The notes under the pieces were generated by a model. The model saw nothing but the letters and a program-made list of their open reading frames with translations, searched no databases and had not been told where the DNA came from. A DNA stretch of 64,000 nt, from positions 127,392,937-127,456,936 of the forward strand of contig NC_134538.1 of NCBI RefSeq assembly GCF_050624435.1, given 5' to 3'. Positions within the stretch are counted from its first letter, which is position 1, and each line of letters begins with the position of its first letter. This DNA is from Tenrec ecaudatus. Its lineage: Eukaryota; Chordata; Mammalia; Afrosoricida; Tenrecidae. Positions 1-11,505 of this stretch are shown here, piece after piece. Made by a program: the position numbers and the translations under genes.

Positions 1-2001
1 TTCCCCCCATCACCTCTCACAGACATCTCGCTCCGTGTCCTGTGTCCAGTGGAATACCATCCTGGTCCTCTCCTTGTGCATGCGGCTTTCTTCAGCATCC
101 CGGGGGAAACTAGCTGTACTGAACGCATCCCCTTCACTGGACATCTCCCACAGCGGCTAGCACATTCCTTCAGGTAGCATGCCCTGTTTACCAGTGCAGC
201 TTCTCCTTTACAGAACTGGAAGTCCCTGGAAAGAAGTGGCCCGTCTGGCTTGGCCATCTTGCACTGGGCAGGGGTTTGTTTTTTGTTTTTTTGGCACACA
301 GAAGGTTGCTGGATACATTTAGCTATGCACCACTCACCCACACATAGCAATTACATGTCAAGCATCAGCATATATGATTTACGACATCTCTGCTACGCGC
401 TGCAAGGTTCCTCCTGCTTCCAGCGCAGGGAGTGATTTCACACAACCTATAGACGACGAAGCAACAGTGTTTCCACTGGATCAATGAGAAAGCCACCGGA
501 TGGCCAAACAGAGGCTTGGGGGTTCGTGCCCACGCCTGTCTAACCCAAAGATGCTCTTCCTGCACAAGCTGGGGCCCAATGGGCAGGTTTCTTCCCATCA
601 ACAGAACTCTGACAGCTTGTACCCATTCCTCGTGGATCAGTTCAATCTCCATCTCGACTGCGCCTTCTGCACGGAGGTGGGTCCACTGCATTCCCTCGAA
701 TGAGTGAGTACTCAACTACAGAGTATAACCCAAAGGGCTTCTGAATATAATAAATGAACGCAGACCTGCTCACATGCACAGAGATGATATCCAAAACACA
801 GGCCCCACACACACTCACGAAAACGATGACGAGGACTTTCAGGTGTCGGGTCGCATGAGACTATGTGCAGCTGATGGTAAATTCTAAGCACCAGGATGGG
901 CGTGTGGTTGTAAGTGAGGGAGAGGGTTGTGTGACAAAGAATACGCTATTCAAGGCAAGTCCCCCCCCCCCAGTCTTTATCGGGTGTCAAAGTCACATGA
1001 ACCTTTCCTGCCTTACAGTGACGGGTGGGGCAGTGGGCATGGTGATGCAGAGCGGAGGACTGAACTGCTCAGCCTCAATGTCCCTCCTACAGTCCTGTCG
1101 AGGCAGTGGGTGACCTGGTGAACTGCTAGCAAGAGTCAGCTTCATGCTCCCGCCATGTCCTACACGGTGGCTTTGAGTGGGAATGGAGTTGACACCAATG
1201 AGTTGAGTAACGTCCTTCTCTGGCTTCTAGACCCATCTTTGTTCCCAGACGTCCCTCACAGGCATTAGCAGAGGACATAAGTGAGCCTTTGACCCACCCT
1301 CCTTACGCCTATGGGAAATCCACTCCTCACAGTTGTGTCTAACCTGAGAGTGGGGTAGATATGGGCCACACCTCCAACGGGGGTGGGGGGAAGGATGATT
1401 CAAAAGTAATTTCCATCTGAGAAGCAATAAGCAAATGAAGGGTCTTATGTGCACCGACACATACTTTAAGCCATGCAAAGTCTGTCACTAGCAGGCAGCT
1501 GCTGTAGAAAACAAAGGGACTTTGTACCGAGACATTCCCTAGTCTCAGAGTCACGTTACATTTCTAAATGGAAAAAAAAAAACAACGAGAAAATCCACAT
1601 TGGAGGAGGAATCGCATTATCTCGGTCACACCATTCTTGCAAAACTTCTGCAAAACCTTACCAGCTAAAGATAACACGATTTCTTCTTCAGTTACCAGAC
1701 TCTGCCCTAGAACATAAACAGCAGGGATTTACTCTCCAGATGTCCACTGTGGTTTGGAAGCAAGTCAAGGCCACCTCTCTCCATGGGGAAATAAACAATG
1801 CTCTTGAATTAAAACTTCACCGTGCAACTGAACTACCTCAGCAGAGGGTGCTCTCTCCTTCCAGCCACAGAAAGCACATATGTCACCGTCCTGTTTCACC
1901 ACCCAATTTACAGCGACGAGAACACTGAAGTGACTCACACAGCCGTTTCCACATTACCCGATGTCCCCTATGACTCCGTGAGAACGATATGGCTTCCTTA
2001 C
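1..2001. other. LAMB1 intron, no further exon seen
   Basis: Sequence downstream (in LAMB1 direction) of the last visible exon. I looked for the next LN exon (FGKTWGVYRYF region) and did not find it. Apart from a short C-run at about 960-971 I recognise nothing. Confidence 0.5.
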
Positions 2002-2075
2002 CTTGAAAGTCATGATGAGATGAGTGAAATGGAATTCGGCTTCCAGGTCCAGCTGGATCGTGACATTTTCCATGC
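2002..2075 (-). CDS. LAMB1: LAMB1 exon, LN domain
   Basis: Encodes residues 113 to 137, [14 protein letters not shown] followed by [10 protein letters not shown]. The acceptor is CCTCGAG and the donor AAG|GTAAGG is strong and in phase 0. The methionine at the start replaces the valine I remember in human LAMB1. The polypyrimidine stretch before the acceptor is interrupted but a T-run lies 10-20 bases upstream. The following exon is not in the window. Confidence 0.93.
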
Positions 2076-2905
2076 CTCGAGGTAATAAAAAAAATATGGT
2101 TTAAGAATGACAGAAGGAAACAGCAAGGCCAACAGAAACCGCAGGGCGCAGTTATTAACGGTTTCCCCTTCAATACTCTGCAGGGTCTTTCTTCCTAGAA
2201 ATCCCCGGTTGGATCCCACCTGGCCCAGAAGACCCACAGGTAAGATCATGAAAAAAAGCCCCGGCTCAATTCGGGTGGTGAAGCGCAAATTCTTTGGTTG
2301 TCTACAAATCATCCTGGAGCCCAACGTAGTAAAACTGCTCTCCAAAACACGACGGCTGGCAGAGTGCCTCCAACTGCTGTCAAAAAAGACATCCTTTGCT
2401 GAGGATGAAGTAAAACAGCTTCCCAACCCTCAGAGCCAATGACTCCCAGGGGAGGGGGTTGGAAAATACTTCCTGTGCACAGTAGGGGGGTCAGCTTGCA
2501 GTCAGAAGCTTGGGGACAAGATTCTTCTACAATAGACACACATATTCCTTTTCTCTCTCTTTTGCAGCAGCAAGGGGGAAAAGAAAAAAAGAAGTGCCCA
2601 CCACACAAGTCAGCCCCACTTCCAATTCAGTTCAGAAAAGCCTTAGAGTGCACTTCCACAAGTGAAAGACAATGCCAGAGGGAGAAAAGGAGGGTCGGAT
2701 CAATAAACTGGCCTAGAACAGACACTAACATCTCCCCTTCAGGCCAAAGCCTGAACCAACAAATGAGCCTTTGCACCGTGCCCCAGGGTCAACCAGCCTG
2801 GCTTGGACACACTGGAATTCCAGGGACAGAATTCGTCCCCACCCCATTCCTGAGGCCCTCGGGCTGAGCTCAGTTAGATAATGGAAGCCATTCTGCAGTT
2901 CTTGT

Positions 2906-2997
<92 letters not shown>

Positions 2998-5743
2998 CTC
3001 TCCATCTCGAGCGAAAGAAGTCTCAGATGCAAGAAAACACATGGGGATGTGTCAGAACCAATCCTGTCACAGGATGGTGTGCTTTCAGAAAACCAGTAGA
3101 ACCTTTTGACATAAACCCTCCTGCTGGACAACTGCCAGATCTACTGGGGGGGGGGGGGGGGGAGTGGTCACTGGAACGGATATGAGTTAGCTGGAATGCT
3201 AAAGAAAAACATTACCACCACACTCATTAACCTTATCTAATTTGTTTAAATAGAACTGGCTTACAAACCTACCCTGGACATGCTTTTTTTTTGAGTGAAA
3301 ATGTCAGCTAAGCCACAGTCCCTCCCCCTCTGCCAGGCTTTGAAAGACCTGCAATATGTGTTCAAAATGAAGAGATGAGGGGGGAAATAGACGGTACAAA
3401 GCCGGGCGAGGGCCCGATCGGTACTGTAAAACCACAGGCTCCAATAGTCACCCCAAATGCATTCCATTTTACAGCTGCTCACCCAGTGAAGGACTGCTGT
3501 TTTTATTGTAATGTGGGAAGCAAAACAATGTGGAAGAGAATTCTCCTATACTTGACTGGGTCAACCCTAGACATGGCTCCACATTATGGGTAAATCAGAA
3601 GCACCTGGACAAACGCCACAGCACGGCCACTTTTGTGCCTGGGCAATGGTGACTCAGTGCCATGAGGTATGGCACATGTACAGCACAGAGAATCCATGAA
3701 GTCAGATTTGCAGTCTTTGCGAACAACCAGACAGCTGAGCGATGACAGGTGGTTCTAACCATCTGCCTGATGACTAATCTCATCCAAACAGTTCTGATAA
3801 GGCAGTTCACCCACTGCCCTCAAGTCCATTCGACTCTCAGTGGCCCTACAGAACAGGGTAGAACTGCCCCCAGGGCTGTCCAAGCCTCTGACTGTTTACA
3901 GTGGAAAGCCTCATCTGTGTGAAGAGTGGGGGGCAGTTTCCAACTGCGACCTTCAAATTAGCAGGTCAATGTATAACCCCTAATTACTCCACCAGGGCTC
4001 CCAGCAGAGCAGCTGGGAACCCAAAAGCCCCCGTATTTAGAAATTCCTTCTTTCTGGCCCTCAGTCCCTTTTGTCCCATGAATTCAAAGGTCTAGAAGTC
4101 AACTCGTCCCTGACCCAATTCAGGAAAGCTGCCCGTGGCACAACAGCACTTGAAAAACCTTTCCTGACTGCCGATTGAAGCGGGACAGTCTTGACCTGAA
4201 CTCGGTAGCCATTCTTCTTGCGGAGGTCTCTCTGTTTCACAGGAAATCCTCCCTCTCTGCTCCCCGAAAGCTCTATGCTACTTTCAGGATTCCTCTGAGA
4301 TGTGAGCGCACTTTTACAGAGACCACTGCTGTGCACTGAACTTCCGACCAAGGATTCTCCTGGAAGAAGTTCACGCTGCTGCTCTAGATGATGTGTGCTT
4401 TCCAAGAAAGCAGTCTATCCCAACCGCGTCTGCAACCAAAGGGCCCCCAAGGCCAACTTATGAATAACGCTCCCTAGGAGTCATCTCTCAAAACAGATGG
4501 CCATTGCATGGGAAGGCTGGACATTGAATAAGGAAAACCAAAGGATGGATACTTTTGACGTTTGGTGCCGGCAAAGAATGGGGAAACCCCCATGGACTGA
4601 CAAAAGAACAAACAAAGCTGTCTTGGAAGAAGTACAGCCAGAACACTCCTTGGAAGCACGGATTCGAGACTTCGTCTCACATGCTTCAGACAAGCCCACA
4701 GGACAGATCAGTCCTAGAAACGGACTTCGTGCTTGGTAAAGCACAGGAGCGGTGAAGGAGGAGGAGCCGACTCTTGACGACACGGACTGACACAGTGGCT
4801 TCAAAAATGGCCTCAAATATAACAATTGTGTTGATGGTGCAGGACCGGATGGTGTTTCGTTCTGTTGTAAACAGGGTCGGTGTGAGTTGGAACCGACTGG
4901 ACACCATCTACCAACAAGAACCACGGTTCTCCAGAAAAATACATGTAACAGTCAACCACAAGGAAGTTTACTGAACCCTGTTACTCTTGGCAGAATGAGA
5001 AATGAGTGCCGGCATCCACAAGCTTCCCAGGTGTGGGGCTTTCAATTAAATGCTCTAGTAGAGTCCAGGGCTTCTGATCACTTCCCATATTTAAAAAACA
5101 AAGCAACCAAACCCAAGTATGACGATACATTGTTAATGAACCAACACACCATACTTTTAGGCCCCACATTTCAGCGTCTCTATTATGAAGCAAATGTGAA
5201 ATTAATCTAGGCTCAGGTGTACAGTGATTGTACCTTAGCCTACTTGGTGAATTTATTAAATGCAAAGCCAAATGACAGAGAAAAGACAAGGGGTTGGATG
5301 CAAACCACCACGAGGCCAGTAGTTTTGAGTCACACCCATGTTGACAGTCTTTGAAAAACTGACAACCTGGTGCTCATTCATAGGACAGTATCAAGTTCTC
5401 TCTGCGTGGAAGGGGCGGCGGAACTGTCCATCTGCCCTTTCCTCTGGGGTTGAGTGAATCAAAGATGCGATGTTTTTCAGAGGAAGAATCAAGATTGGAG
5501 ACAGTACAGGGCCCTTCCCACACCCTCCCCAGACTTCACCCCCATTCCAAACTGAAACATTCCTGCGGGCCCCCTCCCTCTCAGGATAAAAACCAGGGAG
5601 CACCCCTGGGCTAGCATGAAAGACTGCTTTCTTTGAGGAAGTGCATGCTTCAGAAAGAACCATGAGATTTTACCCAGAGAATTTGGTGCTCCAGGCAATA
5701 AATCTGTCAAAGGCCGTAATTACAGGACAGAGACTCCTCGGTA

Positions 5744-5786
<43 letters not shown>

Positions 5787-8700
5787 AAGCCCATAACCCC
5801 ATCCAACCACATGCCACTGAACTTGTTCCCACACTGACCACATACCATTTTCCGATTGCCACCATATCTTAAGGCGGTTTGGAGCGAAGGTGGTGACCAC
5901 ATTTTCAATGAGATGACTATCAGGATTAAGTGTCTCGTGATAAGGGTCTTGTGAATTGCATATGAAGCATTTTTTATCCTCCTGAAAACAAAGCGTGTTT
6001 CATGAGTCTGGCAAACAATCTCACAATGCAACAAGGACTCCAGCCCACAATATCAAAGGCCAACCTAGTTGTTTCAAGGCAAGTGAATGTGACACACCCG
6101 AGCCCCTCACAAGCCGACCACGTTGATTTACCAAGTCGACGCTACCTCTGGAAAGAAGTTCTTCCTCTGAAAATCCCAGGCAAAAAGTAAAAGAGAGCAT
6201 TGTTTCCACAAGCTACTAATTTAATCAAAACCCTATTCCCAAGCTTAAATCTTAATCTTAAATAGCGAGAAGCTTAACCTATAGGCAAAAGGGGTATTAG
6301 GGAATTTTTGCTGATATAAAGAAACTGAAAATGAAAGAAAAAAAAAAGGAGAGCGCAATACATTTGACCTGATCTAAAACCTTGACAAAAAGGCAGGAAT
6401 CAAGTATTAGGCAGAAACATTTAGAGAGGGTTTGGGATTTACAGAACCAGCATCCTTAGCTTCAAATCTGCTCAGTGGAGCAGAGGCAGCGGCACGCAGG
6501 CTAACCTACACAGCACTCAGGTTATCTGGGGGAGGGGCTACCAGGCTGCCCTGAAGATGGGGGGACCATTATAAGCTAGTGACAACCCAAGGAAGCCCCA
6601 AACGGACCGGCATTCTTGGAATCCGGAAACACACAAAAATAGGTGCCTTTGAGTCAACCTTGACTCACGGTGACCCAGTGTGTGCCAGAGAACTATGCTG
6701 TACAGAGGTTCCGGTGGGCAGAATTCTCAGAAGTAGATCAAGCCTTGCTATCAAAGAAATCCCAACCTTTTGGTTAGTATGTTAGGTGCTGGCATCAGCC
6801 ACGGACTGTGAAATTAAGGTCCACTTTCGGTTCTACAGGAGCCATGGTGACACAGGGATTTCCCATTGGGCTACCAACCACAAGGTCAGCACTCTGAATC
6901 CACTAGCTACTCCAAGGGAGGAAGAATAGGCTGGCTGCTTCCACGAAGATTTGTAATCTTGGGAACCAGTAAGGGCAGTTCTACCCCATCCTACAGGGTC
7001 ACAATGAATAAGAATCAACTTTTGGGCACCTAGAGAAGCGTTTGTGGTTTGTTTTTGTTTTTTTAATTTGTGCGGTGAGGGTCTACAGTAGGAATCGTGG
7101 TGGAGCAGTGCGTTTACACCTTTTTAAACCCACTAAATGTTGGAGGCAAATTAACCAATCTTTTCTTTTTGGTCCTTGTATCTGATAAAAGTGAGACGTA
7201 CGTCCCAATTTCATGACCAATCAAAAACAGGAGAGCCCGCCCTACTGGCTTTTGAGACAGTCTAACTCTAACTCTGGTCCAAGCTGGTTTCAGGGTCGAG
7301 TGATTCATTTACAGGATGGTTAGGTCTTTGAATGACGGCACAAACTATTAGGTAAAAAGCTGAATGCTAACATTAGACAATGGAACATCAATGCCTTCAT
7401 TAGCTTGTAGTAAAGGAAACGAGTGCTAGGGAACAATTACCAGAACTTAAAAAAAAACACCAGCATAATTATAGTCTCCTTTCTAATCAGGAGGAAGCCG
7501 TCTAGACATTTCTGTATAAATCTGGAAGCAAATGAGAGGAATCCACTTTACCACATTCCTGCTATTTATTTCATTACATCTCCACGATGGGTTCTTCCTA
7601 ACCTGTTGCAAAGCTGACTCCACTTTAAGGCATCACCTGTGCAAACCACACAACACTCTCCTTGGCAAGGGCAGGTATCCAGGTGGTAGTGACTAGAATT
7701 AGAGGAATTGGCCTGGGGCATGTCCTTTATGTGGCCTTTAGCGTCTTCAGTTAGAGGCCAGACATGTCCGGTCTCTTTTTAATTCTGGGAAGGGATGCTG
7801 AATACTTTAGCCTTTGGGTGTCTTCTCTTAAAATCAATTTTGACTCGGTAAATTCACGACCTTCGAAATCTAAAACCTTGGTTCACTTTTACCAAAACCC
7901 TTTAGAAAAGAACACTTTCAGGAAACACCCTAAAATGTTACTGGCCTCCCGCATGTTTGAAAAAGTGAGGGCATTCTTGTGAAACCAAGCATCTGTCCCT
8001 GCTCTTCAATGGAGGGAGGTGGAAACATGATGTCACCAGGAAAGGAAACCCAGTTCAGTAACTGAGGTCACCTTGCAAGGCGTCTGTCATTGCTGGACGC
8101 CCTTTACCCAAGCGATAAGATTCTGGGAGAAATCCAAGATCACTGTTTAGTACAGGAAAGGGGGGGGGGTGGAGTGCTGCTTCTAATACACACTTCCAAA
8201 AAGAACACATTAAAGGGAAAAATAGGGGTTTTTGGAGCCCTGGGTCGAGTATGTCTCTGGAGAGGCAGGGGCGGCAGGAAACGTTTGGCGGATGCAACTG
8301 TGCAAACGGAGTCTGGATAAAGGGTGTGCTGTCAGCCTAATCCTAGGACTCCCAGGCTAGCCTCGTTTCCTATCTGGATAGCTGGCAGGACGCGGCGTCC
8401 CCTGGGCCTGCCCCTTCAGGTCTGGCGCGGAGGCGGCGCAAGTCCGCCCTCACCTGGAGGTGGCTGACGATGCAGTAGGGCTCGGGCTTATTCAGCCCGC
8501 ACGTCGAGGTCACCGAGAGCTTCTGCGCACGGCCGATGAGAAGGTCGCCCGTGGCCGGGTAGCAGCTGCCCTCCGCACAGCCGTAGCTGAACTCCGGTTC
8601 CTGGGCGCACACTCGGCCTCCGCAAAGGGCTGGAGGCGATCACGAGAGGGGAGCGAGCCAGAACATGGGGGGTCGGGGTAGATTCCAGAGAAAGCAGAAG

Positions 8701-9652
8701 GCACAGAAGGGAAAGAGGCGCATGCAAGCAGAGAAGGCAGGGGGAGGGGGAGGAAGGCAGAAAAAGAAATCGACACGTCACTACGTTTGTCCATCAGCCG
8801 GGCGCACCGCGCGTGGGAAACCCACACACGCCCGCGTCCACCCCGATGGGCCCGGGAGGGCAGCGTCCATCACGAAGGGTTCCCGCGCATCCCGGCCACT
8901 TCGACGTGCCCGGGCGCAGGACGCAGAGATGCTGGCCACTCCACACCGCGGGGACGCGCGTGGGGGGACGCTCGCGAGCTAGCCCGCGTGCTCGCGGCGG
9001 CCTGTGCATCCCCGGGGCGCGCGTGCGCGCGTGTGTGCTTGCGGACATCTTTGCGCGCGGAGGCGCCAGTGGGGCGCGCGCGAGTTGGGGACGCCTGGTC
9101 CGGAGAGGTGGCGCGCGAGCAGCTGGGGCCGCTTTTCCCAGCAAGGGGCCCGTGGGCTGCCCCGGCGACTCGGGAGGGGCAGGGACCCCTCGCCATTCCA
9201 GGGAAGCTCGGGTGCAGTTGTTTCTCGTGCCATCCGGAGGCGATCAGCGAGGGTTAATTAAAGCCACATGGCCCCAGTCAGCCCAGGACGAAGCCTGCGC
9301 TCGGCTGGCCCGGGAACGGGTTCCCAGGGAGTCCTCGCGGCGAGCCTCTTCCCCGCTGGGAGACCTCCCCACCCCACCCCCACTCGCGGTGGGGACACCC
9401 AGCCTTCGGGGGGCGCAAGGAGCAGCGGCCGCCGGAGCCCAGGGATACGGGTCCGCTCCTGCTCCACGCGCGCCGTCTCCAGCCACCACCGAGGCCAGGG
9501 CGCTGGCCTTTCATCCCAGGGGCCGCGTTTATTCCCCCAAAGCTGCCACGACTCCGGGTGGGGGGAAGCAAACGGCTTCGGGGTTCTTCCCGGCCCCCGC
9601 TTCCCACAGAATTACCTAGGAAACCGAGAGCGAACACCTGGAGCAGTCCCAT
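2002..9652 (-). CDS. LAMB1: LAMB1, laminin subunit beta-1, 5' coding part (4 coding exons, partial)
   Basis: Laminin beta-1 is a secreted chain of the heterotrimers that build basement membranes; its N-terminal LN domain lets laminin short arms polymerise. Minus-strand exons at 9616-9661, 8454-8617, 5846-5981 and 2002-2075 join into 137 codons with no stop. The reading frame is kept at all three joins (37+164+136+74 coding bases). The product has a short signal peptide, then the beta-1 landmarks [41 protein letters not shown] and [11 protein letters not shown]. Acceptors end in AG and donors begin GTAATT, GTGAGG, GTATGT and GTAAGG. The remaining LN domain, LE repeats and coiled coil must lie at lower coordinates outside the window. 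The relative LAMB4 lies upstream on the same strand. The match to vertebrate LAMB1 is from memory of the family; LAMB4 and LAMB2 differ in these stretches. Confidence 0.95.
2903..2993. repeat. Compound microsatellite (TG)n(GA)n
   Basis: About 14 TG units run directly into about 31 GA units. Open frames here giving long R-E or S-L peptides are artefacts of the repeat. Confidence 0.97.
3146..3162. repeat. Homopolymer run of 17 G
   Basis: An uninterrupted G-run in the LAMB1 intron; length may be affected by sequencing. Confidence 0.95.
3810..4002 (-). repeat. AfroSINE, minus strand
   Basis: Reads from the 3' end (CACTGCCCTCAAGTCCATTC) to the head (ACCAGGGCTCCC), matching the tRNA-derived AfroSINE body including AGGGTAGAACTGCCCC. 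Confidence 0.8.
4495..4921 (+). repeat. RTE/BovB LINE 3' end
   Basis: Decayed reverse-transcriptase C terminus with pieces such as [12 protein letters not shown] and [15 protein letters not shown], characteristic of the end of RTE ORFs, followed by the tail GAGTTGGAACCGACTGG that AfroSINEs share. Confidence 0.75.
5749..5784. repeat. (CA)n microsatellite
   Basis: Eighteen perfect CA units, 62 bases downstream of the LAMB1 exon at 5846-5981 on the minus strand. Confidence 0.97.
5846..5981 (-). CDS. LAMB1: LAMB1 exon, LN domain
   Basis: Encodes residues 68 to about 113, from [14 protein letters not shown] through [16 protein letters not shown] to IWWQSENG. The acceptor is the strong TTTGTTTTCAG and the donor is G|GTATGT in phase 1. 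The reading frame is open and the protein matches LAMB1 closely, which is clear contrast to the damaged LAMB4 exons further up the window. Confidence 0.95.
6632..6790 (-). repeat. Diverged AfroSINE-like fragment
   Basis: Contains GACTCACGGTGACCC and the AGATCAAGCC/CTTTTGGTTAG region of the second AfroSINE type, with many changes. Confidence 0.5.
6841..7030 (+). repeat. Diverged AfroSINE
   Basis: Head-like GGGCTACCAACCACAAGGTC and body-like GGGCAGTTCTACCCCATCC followed by CAATGAATAAGAATCAAC. Confidence 0.65.
8454..8617 (-). CDS. LAMB1: LAMB1 exon, end of signal peptide and start of LN domain
   Basis: Encodes residues 13 to 67. It begins with the end of the signal peptide (RVCA), then the mature N terminus and LN-domain cysteines in [16 protein letters not shown] and PEPYC, ending SHLQ. 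It starts after CTTTGCGGAG and ends at the donor GTGAGG in phase 0. It lies in the CpG island and is GC-rich. There are no stops and the sequence is nearly identical to other mammalian LAMB1 proteins; one difference I notice is N for H in CGLNKPEP. Confidence 0.95.
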
Positions 9653-9661
9653 GTCCGACTT
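9616..9661 (-). CDS. LAMB1: LAMB1 start-codon and signal-peptide exon
   Basis: The acceptor GGGCTGCAG is followed by nine bases and the ATG at 9650-9652. The exon encodes [12 protein letters not shown] plus the first base of a glycine codon, and ends at the donor GTAATT. MGLLQ is the usual start of mammalian LAMB1. Joined to the next exon it gives a 17-residue leader ending RVCA before QEPEF, shorter than I recall for human and mouse (about 21). Only 46 bases long, so it is easily missed by gene finders. Confidence 0.85.
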
Positions 9662-9866
9662 CTGCAGCCCAGGGGAGCCGGCGGCGGGGGAGAACGCGTC
9701 CGGCGAGCCGCTTCCCTTTCTTCCCGTCTCGCTTTCTGGAGAGGGGGAGAGAAAAGGCCAAGGTTCAGAGAGGAGAGGGGAGCCCTTCCATTTCCTGCCG
9801 CTCCCACGGAAGCCGGGGATGGTGGGGGGCGGGCGGGGGGCCGCGGCGCCACTTTGTTCGGCTTAC

Positions 9867-10260
9867 CCCGGGCAGCCTCAGCCCAAAGAAGGGAATTGGA
9901 AAGTTTCGCCTGGGGAGGAACCCAGGGAGGCGTCTCTGCTCATGCGCACACGGCAGGCAGGGGCTAGGGAGGGGGCGGGCGGCGGGAGGCCACCACTTGG
10001 TCAGGAGGGGGTGGAGGTGAGTGGCGGGCCAACCCTCAGGGGCTCCTCTTTTGTTTTAAGGGCGCGTCTGCGGGCGCTCGCTTCGGGGTTGGGCTCTCCC
10101 CGAGCGGCTGCGGGGCCGCCGCGACGCAGAGGTGTGCGTGGAGGGCTCGGCGGTCCAGCGTGGGGGGCGGGATGAGTCCCGGCTGGCCTGGGTCGTAGGT
10201 GTACCGATTGGGATGCCAGGACGTGCGGATCGGGCCCTCCACCCCGCCCCGCGGACTCGA
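9867..10260 (-). other. LAMB1: Putative non-coding first exon of LAMB1 (donor side only)
   Basis: The start-codon exon begins with an acceptor nine bases before the ATG, so there must be an upstream 5' UTR exon. On the minus strand a good donor, GGG|GTAAGC, sits at 9861-9867 inside the CpG island and would give an intron of about 205 bases. The transcription start is not visible; the upper limit given here is a guess from where GC-rich sequence begins to thin. No TATA box was seen at a convincing place. Confidence 0.4.
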
Positions 10261-10280
10261 ACATTTACATTTGTAAGAAG

Positions 10281-10287
10281 TGAGTCA
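10281..10287. promoter_or_regulatory. AP-1 consensus site upstream of LAMB1
   Basis: A perfect TGAGTCA heptamer lies at the upstream edge of the LAMB1 CpG island. AP-1 (Fos/Jun) sites of this form act in many matrix genes. Function is inferred from the motif and position only. Confidence 0.4.
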
Positions 10288-10381
10288 CGAAAAGGTGCCC
10301 AAGGCGAGAAACGCCCGCACCCCGCACTCTGGGAGGGCGGGTTAACCCTCTCCTTAAAGGGCGGCCCCACGGAGTTCGCGC

Positions 10382-10387
10382 CACGTG
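10382..10387. promoter_or_regulatory. E-box CACGTG upstream of LAMB1
   Basis: A palindromic CACGTG hexamer, the binding form of bHLH-zip factors such as USF and MYC, is located about 0.5 kb upstream of the putative first exon. The motif is short and could be chance. Confidence 0.3.
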
Positions 10388-10734
10388 CAATGTCTTCACT
10401 CGGAGTAGAGATCTACCCTTCCTTGGGCACCTGTGCGCGCGCATTCAGGCCACGGAAGACCTCAATGCTTCCAATTACCCACCTAGTTGTAAAAGTCGAC
10501 CTCCTAGCAGAATCCAGACGGTAGCATCGATCCAGCCCCTGCCTCGATGGACACACTTTGGTGATCGCTTTACCCATCACCCATGAACCTGGAAGCACAA
10601 CCTGGACCATTCTAGAGAGGCGCTCCACATTCTACAAGTGGAGAGGGGAGGGTGAAGGCATGCATGGAAGGGTCTCTTAAAGTGTGACCAGTTTAGTTAA
10701 GAAAAACAAACCCCAAACCTGGACATATTCTCGC

Positions 10735-10886
10735 CAGCCATTCAATTGTGACTCATCACTACCTACCCGGGAGGAGGAGAGCAGCCCCCAGCATTTCACA
10801 AGCTGTACTCTTGACAAGAACAACGCAAAGGCCCACCTTTGGGTTAGCAGCCAAGGGCTTTAACCACTGCGCCACTAGGACTCTTT
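10735..10886 (-). repeat. AfroSINE head fragment
   Basis: Ends with GCAGCCAAGGGCTTTAACC then CACTGCGCCACTAGGACTC, the reverse of the SINE head. It inserted just upstream of the LAMB1 CpG island. Confidence 0.65.
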
Positions 10887-11343
10887 GGTTAAATAAGTGA
10901 CTATAAGCTTGTTTATCGCCTGGGGGCGGGGGTTGAGGTTGGCCAGGAACAAACACACACTCACTCACTCACTCACATACTGAGAGTTGTCTTAGTTCTT
11001 TCAGTGTGGCTGGAGTCAAGACTTGCGCTGCTCAGCATTCCTCCCGGCAACCTGGGGACAATAGTCGTCTGTCCAGTCTAGAGATTTTGCTTGTTCTCTA
11101 ATTAATCGGTGCAGGGAGAGAGGTTTAAGTGGGTAGTTGGTGAGATTTTAACTTTGCTGTAATGAAAAACGGTTCAGGGAAGTTTAATCATTAGACCCCA
11201 GACGAAGCTGAATTACCGGTTTGTAAAACCCCCTTAGTGGATCCAGGGAGGCTGCAGCCTCAGGTTTAGGTGATGAATTTATCACTCACCAGAGCAGCAC
11301 GGGCCCTGCTGCAGCCTCCCGCGGTTTTGCTTCTATTAAAAAC

Positions 11344-11505
11344 AACACAACTTGCTGCCATCGAGTTGGTTCCGACTCATAGGTCAGGGTAGAACTGCCC
11401 GTGTGGGTTTCCAAGAGTGTCACTCTAAGGGAGTAGAGTCTCTCCTCATTCTCCCTGGGAGAAGCTAGTGGTTTCAAACTGCTGACCTTTGGGTTCATCT
11501 AGCTC
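11344..11505 (-). repeat. AfroSINE
   Basis: Contains TGCCATCGAGTTGGTTCCGA, AGGGTAGAACTGCCC and TGGTTTCAAACTGCTGACC in SINE order, minus strand. Confidence 0.8.

Larger units (their letters stand above)
2076..5845. other. LAMB1 intron with microsatellite and repeats
   Basis: This intron holds a TG/GA microsatellite, a G-run, a minus-strand AfroSINE, an RTE/BovB 3' end and a CA microsatellite, listed separately. No exon or RNA gene was recognised in the rest. Confidence 0.6.
5982..8453. other. LAMB1 intron with two SINE fragments
   Basis: Contains AfroSINE-like fragments near 6632-6790 and 6841-7030. The remainder, including 7311-8380, shows no feature I can name. Confidence 0.55.
8380..10460. 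promoter_or_regulatory. LAMB1: CpG island and promoter region of LAMB1
   Basis: This 2-kb block is far richer in G, C and CpG dinucleotides than anything else in the window. It spans the first LAMB1 exons and the sequence just upstream. Several GC boxes are visible, for example GGGGGCGGGCGG near 9971-9983. CpG-island promoters of this type usually start transcription over a spread of sites. Long open frames on both strands here are an effect of base composition, not genes. Confidence 0.85.

Noticed and set aside
1473-1928. A 151-codon plus-strand frame
   Set aside because: No family resemblance, no splice or promoter context, and it lies in a LAMB1 intron.
2874-3185. Open frames with long (RE)n, (SL)n or (HT)n peptides
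   Set aside because: Translations of the TG/GA microsatellite.
8813-10020. Long open frames (up to 268 codons) on both strands in the CpG island
   Set aside because: They overlap LAMB1 exons on the opposite strand, have compositionally biased R/G/A/P-rich translations and match no protein I know. GC-rich DNA has few stops.
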